Assembly: GCA_964637235.1 (NCBI GenBank)
Contig: CAZWVR010000087.1
Coordinates: forward strand, 1 to 10,007
Source: CAZWVR01 sp964637235
Lineage (GTDB): Bacteria; Bacteroidota; Bacteroidia; Bacteroidales; S143-33
Length of the DNA stretch: 10,007 nucleotides
Direction of reading: 5' to 3'
Every line of letters starts with the position of its first letter. Positions within the stretch are counted from its first letter, which is position 1. Both the position numbers and the translations under genes were made by a program. The notes below the pieces were generated by a model, which made no database searches, was not told where the DNA came from, and was given only the letters and a program-made list of their open reading frames with translations. Positions 1 through 6,990 of the stretch are shown here, one piece after another.

Positions 1-43
1 TTTTTATTGCTAACTCGTCCACTACCAAAAAATTATGTAAACG

Positions 44-76
44 CAAAAATAATATTTTTCACAAAAAACTATCAAA
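44..76 (-). promoter_or_regulatory. Candidate leftward Bacteroidota promoter at the left edge
   Basis: On the minus strand TATTTTTG (44-51) matches the Bacteroidota -7 consensus TAnnTTTG. A TTTG lies upstream at 73-76 with a 21-base spacer, within the range usual for the -33 element. It would start a leftward transcript near position 38. No ATG follows before the window ends, but TTG at 26-28 or GTG at 20-22 opens a short frame (VVDELAIK) that stays open to the edge. The promoter match is visible; a gene there is only inferred. The rest of 1-135 shows nothing recognisable, and no clear terminator for the gene ending at 136. Confidence 0.35.
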
Positions 77-135
77 AGGAATATTTAAACAAAAGTAAAT
101 TTAGTAAACTTAAAAATTACGAATGGTAAAATCTA

Positions 136-2556
136 TCATCTATATGGTTTATTAAACATAAGAGGGTTAAGTCGCTGACTATAATCTATTAAGTATAAAG
201 TTTTAAAAGTTGCATTCTTTTGTGAATAAAAATATACTTTTTTACTCTCACCAGGGATTATTGTAATAAAATTATCACTGAAAACACCTTCGGTGGGAGT
301 ATATAAGAAAACGTCCTTAGCAAGATAATCCGTAGAGAATTCTAATATCTGCCCATCTTCAATTTTCAAGGTCTTTATTGTTATATTAGGCGGCTGTATA
401 TCTAAGTCTTTATTTTTTACAAAAAAATAATAATCCTCATAGGCAAGTTCTTGATTTTTATATATTTCTACTTTAAAAACAATATTATTTAGGGAATGCT
501 GTTTAATAACGTTTTGGATATTAAATCTAAAAATGTTAGGAGTACGTGCTCCCATTAAATCTGTATTTGGATAATTTTTGCGCCAAAGAGTTTTACCGTG
601 AAAATCATATAATTTAAAATATATATCGGCTTGGATTTTATTTTTATCGCTACTCACTACATTTATATTTATCCAATTATTCTTAAAAGATATTTTGGCT
701 ATTAATGGTCTAAACGTTTTAGAGATAGCAAAATATTTACCTTTTACATAATCTTTAAAATCAATAGCAGAAAAGGATATTGTAGGGGTATAATCTTTGA
801 AATTATCAATTATTATTCCTGTAAAAAATCTATTACTTAGGAAGCGTTCTATTCGCTTTTTATAGTACTTATAAGTCAAAAGTTGTGTTAAGTAGATCAA
901 ATTTTCTGCATTTGAGGGTATCTCGCTTATATATTTTATATGGCTGAGAATAGTATCAATTGGGAAATATGGTTTTATATAATACTGCAAAATAGGATTA
1001 TGATAATTAAAACCATCTCTTGTAATAGATGAATACAAAGTAATAGGTATGGGAAAGGCAGGATATTTATCGTGAATCACTACTAAGGAGTAAAATTTCA
1101 TTGTCGGGAAATATATTCTTTGATCATTTTGTTTTACTATATTTGATATTTTTTTGATTATCAATTGATTAAATACAGAAAAAATATATACAGAATCTTT
1201 ACTTTTATAATGCTGTCTATACTTAACCCAAGTTCTCGGAAGGTTATTTGATGCAGACCAGAAAGCTATGGAAGGGTGATTTCTCAAACGCTTTACTTGA
1301 TATAGTATCTCCTTGGAAATATTACTGATTAAATTATAGTGCACTGGTAAAATATCATAAGGCAACATAAAATCTTGCCATACTAAAATGCCGTATTTAT
1401 CACAAAGCTTATAAAACTGGTCATTTTCATAATATCCATCTCTTGAACAATAAAGAGTGTTTATGCCAGCTTTTTTTATTAAAAATAAATAATCTTTGTA
1501 TGCATTATTATCCACTTTTTCTGCAAAAAGACTTAAAGGCAAATGTTTAGCCGCTTTTATAAACAGGGGTTTTCCATTTATTTTAAGCTTAAAAATATTT
1601 CCCGTTGTATCTATTTGTATTTTTCTTATTCCAATATTTACTTCCTTTACATCTATAACTTGCTTTTCTTTAAATAATTCAGTTTTTAGTTTATACAAAA
1701 ATGGAGTACCCAAATCGTAGGTCCACCAAAGTTTTACATTTTTGATTGGAAACATCAATTTTAAATGATTTATTCCTTGTTTAAGAGATACATTTTTCCT
1801 AATTAAAATCTTATGTTTATAAGATATTTGGATTTTTCCATTAAATTCTTCGGCTGAATTTATAGTTATATCTGCTTGCATTTGAGCAAGACGATTAATA
1901 GTATCCAAATTAACTGTTTTAAACCATTGATTAGTAATTATTGCATTATCCCACATTTTAAGATAAACCCTTCCTAAACCTATGGGAGTATAAACTATTG
2001 CCTTTGAGGTGTCAAAATGATAAAAGGGCTTACGGATGTATTCTAAACCTCCGTAGGGTAAAAAAATTTTTTTCTTAATTTGCTTTATTGCATTAAAAGG
2101 ACTTTGAATTTTAACTAATAAATTATTTTTGCCTGTTTTAAGAAGTTTCTTTACATCTATTTGATACTTTACAAAATAATTATTTGCTTTAAACAAAAGA
2201 GAATCATTTAGATAAACCTCTGCGTATGTGTCTATTCGTTCGAAAACAAGATATATTTTCTTGTGTTTTAATATCTCATTTGAAACAAAGAACTCACTCT
2301 TAAAATTCCAATCTAAGGAATCAGCATAACGCTGTTTTAGAAAAAATCCTCGTAAAAATAAAGGCTTAAAAACTGTATCCCGAACAAGAGCATTCTGAAC
2401 GCTGCCTGGTATGTATATATTATGCCATATTTTTTCATCTTCACGGCTATACTGCCATTTATCCAAATCCTTTATTATAAGCTGCGACTTATCATCATCA
2501 CAAGAAACAAAAAACAAGAGTATTATCAACAGAAAAATGTTAACTTTGTTAATCAT
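136..2556 (-). CDS. GH2 beta-mannosidase-like lipoprotein with altered active site
   Basis: An 806-residue protein with the architecture of glycoside hydrolase family 2, closest by eye to beta-mannosidases (usual length about 800-860). Residues 1-19 form a lipoprotein signal (hydrophobic core, then FFVSC), and the acidic residues after Cys19 (DDDK) resemble a surface-export signal. In order: N-terminal sugar-binding-like beta domain (about 30-195, with FERIDTYAEVYLN), Ig-like domain ending in IGIRKIQID (309-317), TIM-barrel-like catalytic domain (about 320-600, with YGILVWQDFM at 388-397 and NHPSIAFW at 426-433), and C-terminal beta domains. The candidate nucleophile Glu545 (ISEIP) is kept. 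The acid/base position, normally the Glu of WxGNNE, reads SNN, giving Asn438. The usual RxWGGG motif reads YCSRDG. It may therefore be inactive, act on another substrate, or bind glycan. The start at 2556 is preferred because it puts the signal peptide at the N terminus. An in-frame start at 2595 would add 13 residues and overlap the divergent gene. It ends in TGA. Confidence 0.85.
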   Translation of the reverse strand: MINKVNIFLLIILLFFVSCDDDKSQLIIKDLDKWQYSREDEKIWHNIYIPGSVQNALVRDTVFKPLFLRGFFLKQRYADSLDWNFKSEFFVSNEILKHKKIYLVFERIDTYAEVYLNDSLLFKANNYFVKYQIDVKKLLKTGKNNLLVKIQSPFNAIKQIKKKIFLPYGGLEYIRKPFYHFDTSKAIVYTPIGLGRVYLKMWDNAIITNQWFKTVNLDTINRLAQMQADITINSAEEFNGKIQISYKHKILIRKNVSLKQGINHLKLMFPIKNVKLWWTYDLGTPFLYKLKTELFKEKQVIDVKEVNIGIRKIQIDTTGNIFKLKINGKPLFIKAAKHLPLSLFAEKVDNNAYKDYLFLIKKAGINTLYCSRDGYYENDQFYKLCDKYGILVWQDFMLPYDILPVHYNLISNISKEILYQVKRLRNHPSIAFWSASNNLPRTWVKYRQHYKSKDSVYIFSVFNQLIIKKISNIVKQNDQRIYFPTMKFYSLVVIHDKYPAFPIPITLYSSITRDGFNYHNPILQYYIKPYFPIDTILSHIKYISEIPSNAENLIYLTQLLTYKYYKKRIERFLSNRFFTGIIIDNFKDYTPTISFSAIDFKDYVKGKYFAISKTFRPLIAKISFKNNWININVVSSDKNKIQADIYFKLYDFHGKTLWRKNYPNTDLMGARTPNIFRFNIQNVIKQHSLNNIVFKVEIYKNQELAYEDYYFFVKNKDLDIQPPNITIKTLKIEDGQILEFSTDYLAKDVFLYTPTEGVFSDNFITIIPGESKKVYFYSQKNATFKTLYLIDYSQRLNPLMFNKPYR
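2541..2548 (+). promoter_or_regulatory. Candidate -7 element for the zinc-ribbon gene
   Basis: TAACTTTG is a full match to the Bacteroidota TAnnTTTG element, 22 bases before the ATG at 2571. No TTTG is seen at the expected -33 distance. The site lies within the signal-peptide codons of the divergent GH2 gene. Confidence 0.45.
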
Positions 2557-2570
2557 TAAAGTTATTTTAT

Positions 2571-3092
2571 ATGGCACTTCCATTAAGTTATTCACGAAAA
2601 TTTTCAGAAAAAATTGCTAATAAGCAAAATTTTATTGCAAATTTAAATAAAAATTTACCGAAACAAACTTCTATAAAACAAATAAACAATACTTTTGTTT
2701 TCTCACTCCGTAAAGCCCTATTGCCTTTCTCTTACGAAGTACAGTTAACTTTTGACAAAGATACACTAATATATGAAGTAAATTTATCCAATTTGTTTTT
2801 CATTGACTTTATATTTTCTTTTCTTTTACTTTTCATTATAAAAAACCTTTTGCTATTGACAGGAATAATAATTAGCCTATTTCTTGTTTCATACGGACTA
2901 AATATTTTTCATATAAATATAGTTTTAGAACATATTTTTCATAATTCTTTAACAGATAAAAAAGCAAAAATTATTTGTCCTCAATGTTTTGCAGAAGTTA
3001 AAGCCTCCTTAGAATACTGTCCCCATTGCGGAGCTCCTTTAAAAATAGATACCACAAATAGTGAAATAAAAATTAAATACATCATAAAATGA
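2571..3092 (+). CDS. Membrane protein with C-terminal zinc ribbon, function unknown
   Basis: A 173-residue protein that I cannot assign to a named function. The first 70 residues are soluble and basic in the N-terminal third. Two adjacent hydrophobic segments (about 74-91 and 94-116) probably form a transmembrane hairpin or two helices. The C terminus holds a short zinc ribbon with two Cys pairs, CPQC (136-139) and CPHCG (150-154), of the kind found at the ends of many small bacterial membrane proteins. The ATG at 2571 is the only methionine in the frame, which fixes the start unless a non-ATG codon is used. The gene is divergent from the GH2 lipoprotein gene with 14 bases between the start codons, and lies 21 bases upstream of glpD on the same strand. 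A candidate promoter between it and glpD suggests separate transcription. The predicted protein is clear as coding; its role is open. Confidence 0.75.
   Translation: MALPLSYSRKFSEKIANKQNFIANLNKNLPKQTSIKQINNTFVFSLRKALLPFSYEVQLTFDKDTLIYEVNLSNLFFIDFIFSFLLLFIIKNLLLLTGIIISLFLVSYGLNIFHINIVLEHIFHNSLTDKKAKIICPQCFAEVKASLEYCPHCGAPLKIDTTNSEIKIKYIIK
2638..2667 (-). promoter_or_regulatory. Candidate promoter of the GH2 lipoprotein gene
   Basis: On the minus strand TAAATTTG (2638-2645) fits TAnnTTTG, and TTTG (2664-2667) lies 18 bases upstream, a fitting -33 spacing. Transcription would begin near 2631, about 75 bases before the ATG at 2556. The site lies inside the coding region of the divergent zinc-ribbon gene, so the leader would be antisense to the start of that gene. 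In such AT-rich DNA a chance match is possible. Confidence 0.4.
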
Positions 3093-3097
3093 TTTTT

Positions 3098-3105
3098 TAT
3101 TTTTG
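3098..3105 (+). promoter_or_regulatory. Candidate -7 element for glpD
   Basis: TATTTTTG fully matches TAnnTTTG and ends 8 bases before the ATG at 3114. Transcription would start only a few bases before the start codon, giving a leaderless or nearly leaderless mRNA. No clear -33 TTTG is present. Confidence 0.45.
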
Positions 3106-3113
3106 CGAAAAAA

Positions 3114-3698
3114 ATGGAATTTTCTGTTAAATATAGAACTAATCAGATAAAAAACACAGAAAATACTTTATACGACTTGATTATTATAGGAGGCGGCATT
3201 ACAGGAGCAGGAATTGCACTTGATGCAGCCAGCCGAGGTCTTAAAACTATTCTTTTCGAAAAAAATGATTTTGCACAAGGCACAAGTAGTCGCTCTACTA
3301 AATTAGTACACGGCGGTTTACGATATTTAAAAAACCTTGAATTTGGACTTGTAGCAGAAGTAGGAAAAGAAAGAGCTATTGTCCATAACAATGCAATGCA
3401 TATAGTTATCCCGGAAAAAATGCTTTTGCCTATTATCAAAGGCGGAACTTTGGGAAAATTTACTACACCTATTGCACTTTTTATATACGATACACTGGCA
3501 CGAGTTAAAAAATCTGAACGACATAAATCCCTCTCAAAAATAAAAGTCTTACAAGAAGAACCTCTTTTAAACAAAGAAATCATAAAAGGCGGAGTTCTTT
3601 ATTATGAATACAAAACTAACGATGCTAGATTAACCATAGAAGTTATAAAAACAGCAATAGAATCAGGAGCAAAAGCATTTAACTACGCAGAGATCTAA
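3114..3698 (+). CDS. glpD: Glycerol-3-phosphate dehydrogenase, N-terminal part (frameshifted gene)
   Basis: The first 194 residues of an aerobic-type, FAD-dependent glycerol-3-phosphate dehydrogenase, which oxidises sn-glycerol 3-phosphate to dihydroxyacetone phosphate at the inner membrane and passes electrons to quinone. Visible marks are the dinucleotide-binding motif IIIGGGITGAGIALDAASRG (residues 24-43) and the family signature GTSSRSTKLVHGGLRYL (56-72), which contacts FAD. The frame stops at TAA 3696-3698, just after NYAEI, where homologues continue. The sequence continues in the -1 frame as the second half of the enzyme. Restoring one base would give 553 residues, the normal family length (about 500-570). 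The cause may be a real mutation making a pseudogene, or a sequencing or assembly error. Gene-family identification is firm. The glpD versus glpA label rests on general similarity only. Confidence 0.9.
   Translation: MEFSVKYRTNQIKNTENTLYDLIIIGGGITGAGIALDAASRGLKTILFEKNDFAQGTSSRSTKLVHGGLRYLKNLEFGLVAEVGKERAIVHNNAMHIVIPEKMLLPIIKGGTLGKFTTPIALFIYDTLARVKKSERHKSLSKIKVLQEEPLLNKEIIKGGVLYYEYKTNDARLTIEVIKTAIESGAKAFNYAEI
3683..3698 (+). other. glpD: Frameshift site in glpD
   Basis: The upstream frame is conserved up to 3695 and stops at 3696-3698. The downstream frame is open only from 3683, because it has its own TAA at 3680-3682. The shift must therefore lie within these 16 bases and is equivalent to the loss of one base (or one plus a multiple of three). 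The interval contains no run of identical bases longer than two, so a homopolymer miscall is less likely than usual. It also carries no X XXY YYZ slippery heptamer in the reading frame, so programmed -1 frameshifting is not supported. Confidence 0.85.
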
Positions 3699-4774
3699 TA
3701 TATAATGATAACGGAAAAATCATTGGTGTAAAAGTTTTCGACAAAATACTTAATAAAGAACTAATTTTCAAAGCGAAATATATTGTAAATGCAACCGGAA
3801 TATGGGTTGACAAAATTCGTCAAAAAGATAATTCTTTAAAAGGTAAAAGGCTTCATATCACAAAAGGAATTCATATCGTAATTCCCAAAAAACGCCTACC
3901 TTTGAACCATTCAGTATATTTTGACGTTCCATCAGACGGAAGGATGGTGTTTGCTATACCTAAATGGGATATTGTTTACATTGGAACTACCGATACAGAC
4001 TATAACAAAGATTACGACAATCCCGATATTGAAAAAAAAGACGTTCAATATCTACTGGAAGCCGCAAATTTTATGTTCCCAGAAGCTAAATTAACTATTG
4101 ACGACATAATTAGTGCTTGGTCTGGTCTAAGACCACTAATTCACGAAGAAGGTAAATCTCCTTCTGAACTTTCAAGAAAAGACGAAATTTTTATTTCCCC
4201 AAGCGGTCTGATTTCTATTGCCGGCGGAAAACTCACCGGATACAGAATTATGGCAAAAAAAGTTCTGGATTTACTTCGCAAAAAAATCCTGAAAAACGAA
4301 CAAAAAGATATCGGTGAGTGTAAAACTAAAAATATAAAACTCTCCGGTGGGCGTTTCCCTTTTGCTTATGAACCTTTTAAACTTATGGATTTTGCAGACT
4401 CAAAATATGATGAAGCCAGAGAAACAGGTATATCTCCATATCAATTTAAAAAACTATTTTACCGCTATGGCAGCAATATTGATATGATAACAAATATGGC
4501 TTATAATGTATATAACCAAACAAAAGATACAAAATACTCATGGCTCAATGCTGAACTATGGTACACTATCCACCATGAAAGCGTCTATCGCTTAACAGAC
4601 TTCTTTATACGCAGAACTGGTATGATACACTTCTTTATTGAAGAAATACCTCCAATACTGGAAAAAGCCGCCGATATAGCTGCTGAATATTTAAATTGGT
4701 CTGAACAAGAAAAAAACGAAAATTTAACTTTGATGAAAAAAGCCATTGATTCCGCCACTAAAAGCTATAAATAG
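3683..4774 (+). CDS. glpD: Glycerol-3-phosphate dehydrogenase, C-terminal part (frameshifted gene)
   Basis: This is the remainder of the split enzyme. Conserved sequence begins right after the shift (LIYNDNGKIIGVKV, YIVNATGIWVD), so the frame is coding well upstream of its first possible start, a TTG at 3902 that would give only 290 residues. Family marks follow: IGTTDTDY near 3981-4004, SGLRPLI near 4120-4140, and AGGKLTGYR near 4219-4245, all part of the FAD and substrate site of the GlpD group. The last 150 residues form the C-terminal cap domain, with FFIRRTGMIHF resembling the conserved RRT segment. On its own this half lacks the FAD-binding N terminus and should not work. The gene ends 19 bases before the convergent flippase-like gene. 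Confidence 0.88.
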   Translation, partial: LRRDLIYNDNGKIIGVKVFDKILNKELIFKAKYIVNATGIWVDKIRQKDNSLKGKRLHITKGIHIVIPKKRLPLNHSVYFDVPSDGRMVFAIPKWDIVYIGTTDTDYNKDYDNPDIEKKDVQYLLEAANFMFPEAKLTIDDIISAWSGLRPLIHEEGKSPSELSRKDEIFISPSGLISIAGGKLTGYRIMAKKVLDLLRKKILKNEQKDIGECKTKNIKLSGGRFPFAYEPFKLMDFADSKYDEARETGISPYQFKKLFYRYGSNIDMITNMAYNVYNQTKDTKYSWLNAELWYTIHHESVYRLTDFFIRRTGMIHFFIEEIPPILEKAADIAAEYLNWSEQEKNENLTLMKKAIDSATKSYK

Positions 4775-4787
4775 CTAAATATGAATT

Positions 4788-4815
4788 AAATACCTACACA
4801 AATACTAAGGTATTT
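4788..4815. terminator. Weak hairpin between convergent genes
   Basis: AAATACC (4788-4794) can pair with GGTATTT (4809-4815), giving a 7-base-pair stem with a 14-base loop at the convergent ends of glpD and the flippase-like gene. The right arm lies in the last codons of the minus-strand gene. Neither side has a strong U tract, so this is only a tentative bidirectional terminator. Confidence 0.25.
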
Positions 4816-5711
4816 TCTCTAAGAAAAAGCCAATAACCAAACAAAGACGGCAAAAATAAATTTATTACCCATAGTAAAAGCGGCGCTATACCGATTGCAA
4901 TAGTATTAGTACTGAAATGTCCAAGAAATAAAACAATTAGACCACTACGTATGCCTAAATCTGAAATTACAAAATTAGGTATTAAATTTATGACTAAAAA
5001 TACCGCACTTATCGCCAAAGAAGACTCTATAAAAGAAATTTCTACTGCTAAAAACTTTAAAATCAAATAAAACTGCAAAAGAAAAACAATATACCTGATT
5101 AAACTAAGAATAAAAGCTATAAAAATACGATTAGTGCCAAGTTTGCTTAATGGAATATAAAATTGTTTTTTCCTGAAAATAAAAAAAGCTAACAAAATGA
5201 AAATCAATAAGATAATCACAAAATAAATTGACAAAGGTAAGAACTTTTTTATAACCAAATCTGAAAACTCTTTAATTAAAAAATAAAGAGAAATCAATCC
5301 AAAAATAATCGTTATTGATAATTGAAGCAAACTCCCAATAGATGTCAATAAAGCAGCTTTTGAACGATTTTGAGAATTTAAAACCAAAGCTCTACCGCCG
5401 ATTTCTCCTATCCTATTAGGCGTAAAAATACCTAAACTCACACCTATTAAAACCGCTTTTAAAGCTTTCTGCCATCTTAAATTCTCCAAAGGTGTTATTA
5501 AAATCTGCCATTTTTTTGTTTCTAATAACCAATTTATTACAGCAAAAAATAAAACCAACAAAATAAAAATTGGCCTAATTTGTAAAGAAAAAAAATCTCT
5601 AACTCTTACATCAGAAAATTTATAGGCTATAAATACAAAAGCCAAAATCAATACACTGAATTTTATAAACTTATTAAGAAACTGCAATTTTTTACTACTC
5701 ACAGAAAACAA
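4794..5711 (-). CDS. Flippase-like integral membrane protein (UPF0104 / LPG-synthase TM family)
   Basis: A protein of about 305 residues dominated by hydrophobic segments, with roughly seven or eight likely membrane helices. It resembles the transmembrane part of lysylphosphatidylglycerol synthases and the YbhN/AglD-type proteins. Two landmarks support this: TPNRIGEIGGRA (97-108), equivalent to the family's conserved PxxxGE segment, and NLIPNFVISDLGIRSG (242-257), equivalent to its second conserved loop. It lacks the soluble aminoacyl-transferase domain of MprF, so a role in lipid or isoprenoid-linked glycan translocation is more likely than lysinylation, but the substrate is unknown. The start must be non-ATG: the frame contains no internal methionine, and there is no ATG back to the upstream stop at 5733-5735. 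TTG at 5711 or GTG at 5702 (loss of three residues) are the options. It is convergent with glpD and divergent from pgk. Confidence 0.82.
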   Translation of the reverse strand: MFSVSSKKLQFLNKFIKFSVLILAFVFIAYKFSDVRVRDFFSLQIRPIFILLVLFFAVINWLLETKKWQILITPLENLRWQKALKAVLIGVSLGIFTPNRIGEIGGRALVLNSQNRSKAALLTSIGSLLQLSITIIFGLISLYFLIKEFSDLVIKKFLPLSIYFVIILLIFILLAFFIFRKKQFYIPLSKLGTNRIFIAFILSLIRYIVFLLQFYLILKFLAVEISFIESSLAISAVFLVINLIPNFVISDLGIRSGLIVLFLGHFSTNTIAIGIAPLLLWVINLFLPSLFGYWLFLRENTLVFV

Positions 5712-5718
5712 ATTTGTG

Positions 5719-5726
5719 CAAAAATA
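5719..5726 (-). promoter_or_regulatory. Candidate -7 element for the flippase-like gene
   Basis: On the minus strand TATTTTTG fits TAnnTTTG. It ends 7 bases before the TTG at 5711 and 16 before the GTG at 5702. A transcript starting a few bases downstream would leave almost no leader for the TTG, which slightly favours GTG at 5702 as the true start. No matching -33 TTTG is seen. Confidence 0.4.
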
Positions 5727-5764
5727 GTGAAATTATCCAATAAGGATTTGAAAATAATTTTTTC

Positions 5765-5772
5765 TAATTTTG
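5765..5772 (+). promoter_or_regulatory. Candidate -7 element for pgk
   Basis: TAATTTTG matches TAnnTTTG and ends 11 bases before the ATG at 5784. A TTTG at 5747-5750 is only 14 bases upstream, shorter than the usual -33 spacing. The position supports the ATG at 5784 over the in-frame GTG at 5727, which lies upstream of this promoter. Confidence 0.45.
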
Positions 5773-5783
5773 GCAAAAAAAAG

Positions 5784-6977
5784 ATGAATACAATATCAAA
5801 CTATTCTTTTGCAGGGAAAAAAGCAATAATTCGTGTAGATTTTAACGTTCCACTTACAGAAGAAGGAAAAGTAGCTGATGATACCCGTATACGTTATGCT
5901 CTGCCGACTATTGAAAAAGTTATAAAAGACGGTGGTATCGCTATATTAATGTCCCATTTAGGACGCCCCAAAGGTAAACGTATTGAAAAATTAAGTTTAC
6001 GCCCTGTGGCAGAACATCTCTCCGAACTCATAAATAAAAAAGTATATTTCGTAAACGATTCAATAGGCGAAAAAGTAGAAAAAACTATTGCCGAATTAAA
6101 ACCCGGAGATATTTTATTACTTGAAAATCTACGTTTCTATAAAGAAGAAACAGAGGGAAATGAAGAATTCGCTCGTAAATTAGCTTCCTTAGCTGATGTA
6201 TACATAAATGACGCCTTTGGAACAGCTCATCGTGCTCACGCTTCAACAAGTATTATAGCAAAATTTTTTGACAAAGAAAATAAAATGTTCGGATTTTTGA
6301 TGGAAAAAGAAATAGAAGCATTAAATAAAGTAATGAAAGAAAAACAAAAGCCTTTTACTGCAATAATTGGTGGAGCTAAAATATCTACAAAAATTGGAGT
6401 AATAAAAAGTCTATTGCAAAAAGTTGATAATCTTATCATTGGCGGTGCAATGACCTTTACATTTATCAAGGCACAAGGAGGTAATATTGGAGCATCATTA
6501 TATGAACAAGATATGCTTGCTGTTGCACAAGAAATACTCTCATTGGCACAAGAACTTAATGTAAATCTAATATTACCTATTGATAGCCTCAATGGAGACA
6601 AATTTGCTTCCGATGCAATGATAACAATGAGTGATATAGATAAAATTCCTAACGGATGGATGGGATTGGATATAGGTCCTAAGTCTATAAAAAAATTTGG
6701 AGAAGCAATTTTACAATCTAAGACAATACTCTGGAATGGACCAGTAGGTGTTTTTGAATTCGAAAAATTTGCAAATGGAACAAAAGCAATAGGGCAATAC
6801 ATAGCACAAGCCACTGAAAAAGGTGCATACTCCCTAATTGGAGGAGGAGATACTCTATCCGCTGTAAATAAATTTAATATGGCAGATAAATTTAGTTATA
6901 TATCCACAGGTGGAGGTGCTCTCTTAGAATATATAGAAGGAAAAGAACTTCCTGGAATAAAAGCTATTTTAGAATAA
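5784..6977 (+). CDS. pgk: Phosphoglycerate kinase
   Basis: A cytoplasmic glycolytic enzyme that transfers phosphate between 1,3-bisphosphoglycerate and ADP, giving 3-phosphoglycerate and ATP. From the ATG at 5784 it has 397 residues, the normal bacterial length. An in-frame GTG at 5727 would add 19 lysine-rich residues unlike the family. N-terminal substrate-binding marks are RVDFNVPL (17-24) and SHLGRPKG (57-64), followed by LLLENLRFYKEE and INDAFGTAHRAHAS. C-terminal nucleotide-binding marks are IIGGAKISTKIGVI, GGGDTLSA (353-360) and STGGGALLEYIEGKELPG near the end. All key motifs are intact. It has its own promoter-like site and is followed by a hairpin terminator, so it is probably monocistronic. 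It is divergent from the flippase-like gene. Confidence 0.98.
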   Translation: MNTISNYSFAGKKAIIRVDFNVPLTEEGKVADDTRIRYALPTIEKVIKDGGIAILMSHLGRPKGKRIEKLSLRPVAEHLSELINKKVYFVNDSIGEKVEKTIAELKPGDILLLENLRFYKEETEGNEEFARKLASLADVYINDAFGTAHRAHASTSIIAKFFDKENKMFGFLMEKEIEALNKVMKEKQKPFTAIIGGAKISTKIGVIKSLLQKVDNLIIGGAMTFTFIKAQGGNIGASLYEQDMLAVAQEILSLAQELNVNLILPIDSLNGDKFASDAMITMSDIDKIPNGWMGLDIGPKSIKKFGEAILQSKTILWNGPVGVFEFEKFANGTKAIGQYIAQATEKGAYSLIGGGDTLSAVNKFNMADKFSYISTGGGALLEYIEGKELPGIKAILE

Positions 6978-6990
6978 ATAAACTCTGATA

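Noticed and set aside
1496..1720. Small plus-strand open frames (1496-1720 and 2411-2620) over the GH2 gene
   Set aside because: They are antisense to conserved GH2 sequence or to its signal peptide, and their translations look like random hydrophobic or serine-rich sequence.
2557..2564. TAACTTTA on the minus strand just before the GH2 start as a -7 element
   Set aside because: It misses the final G and touches the ATG; the site at 2638-2667 matches both promoter elements.
3143..3583. Minus-strand open frames (3143-3583 and 3327-3524) inside glpD
   Set aside because: Both are antisense to the conserved FAD-binding half of glpD, with no family resemblance of their own.
3672..3698. Programmed -1 frameshifting in glpD
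   Set aside because: The in-frame codons GCA TTT AAC do not form an X XXY YYZ slippery site and would not re-pair after a -1 slip; this enzyme family is not known for recoding.
5727..5783. A 19-residue N-terminal extension of pgk starting at GTG 5727
   Set aside because: The ATG at 5784 gives the normal family length and N terminus, and a promoter-like -7 element at 5765-5772 lies inside the extension.
6236..6814. A 192-codon open frame on the minus strand inside pgk
   Set aside because: It lies fully antisense to a well-conserved, intact pgk and its translation shows no recognisable domain; it is a by-product of pgk codon usage.
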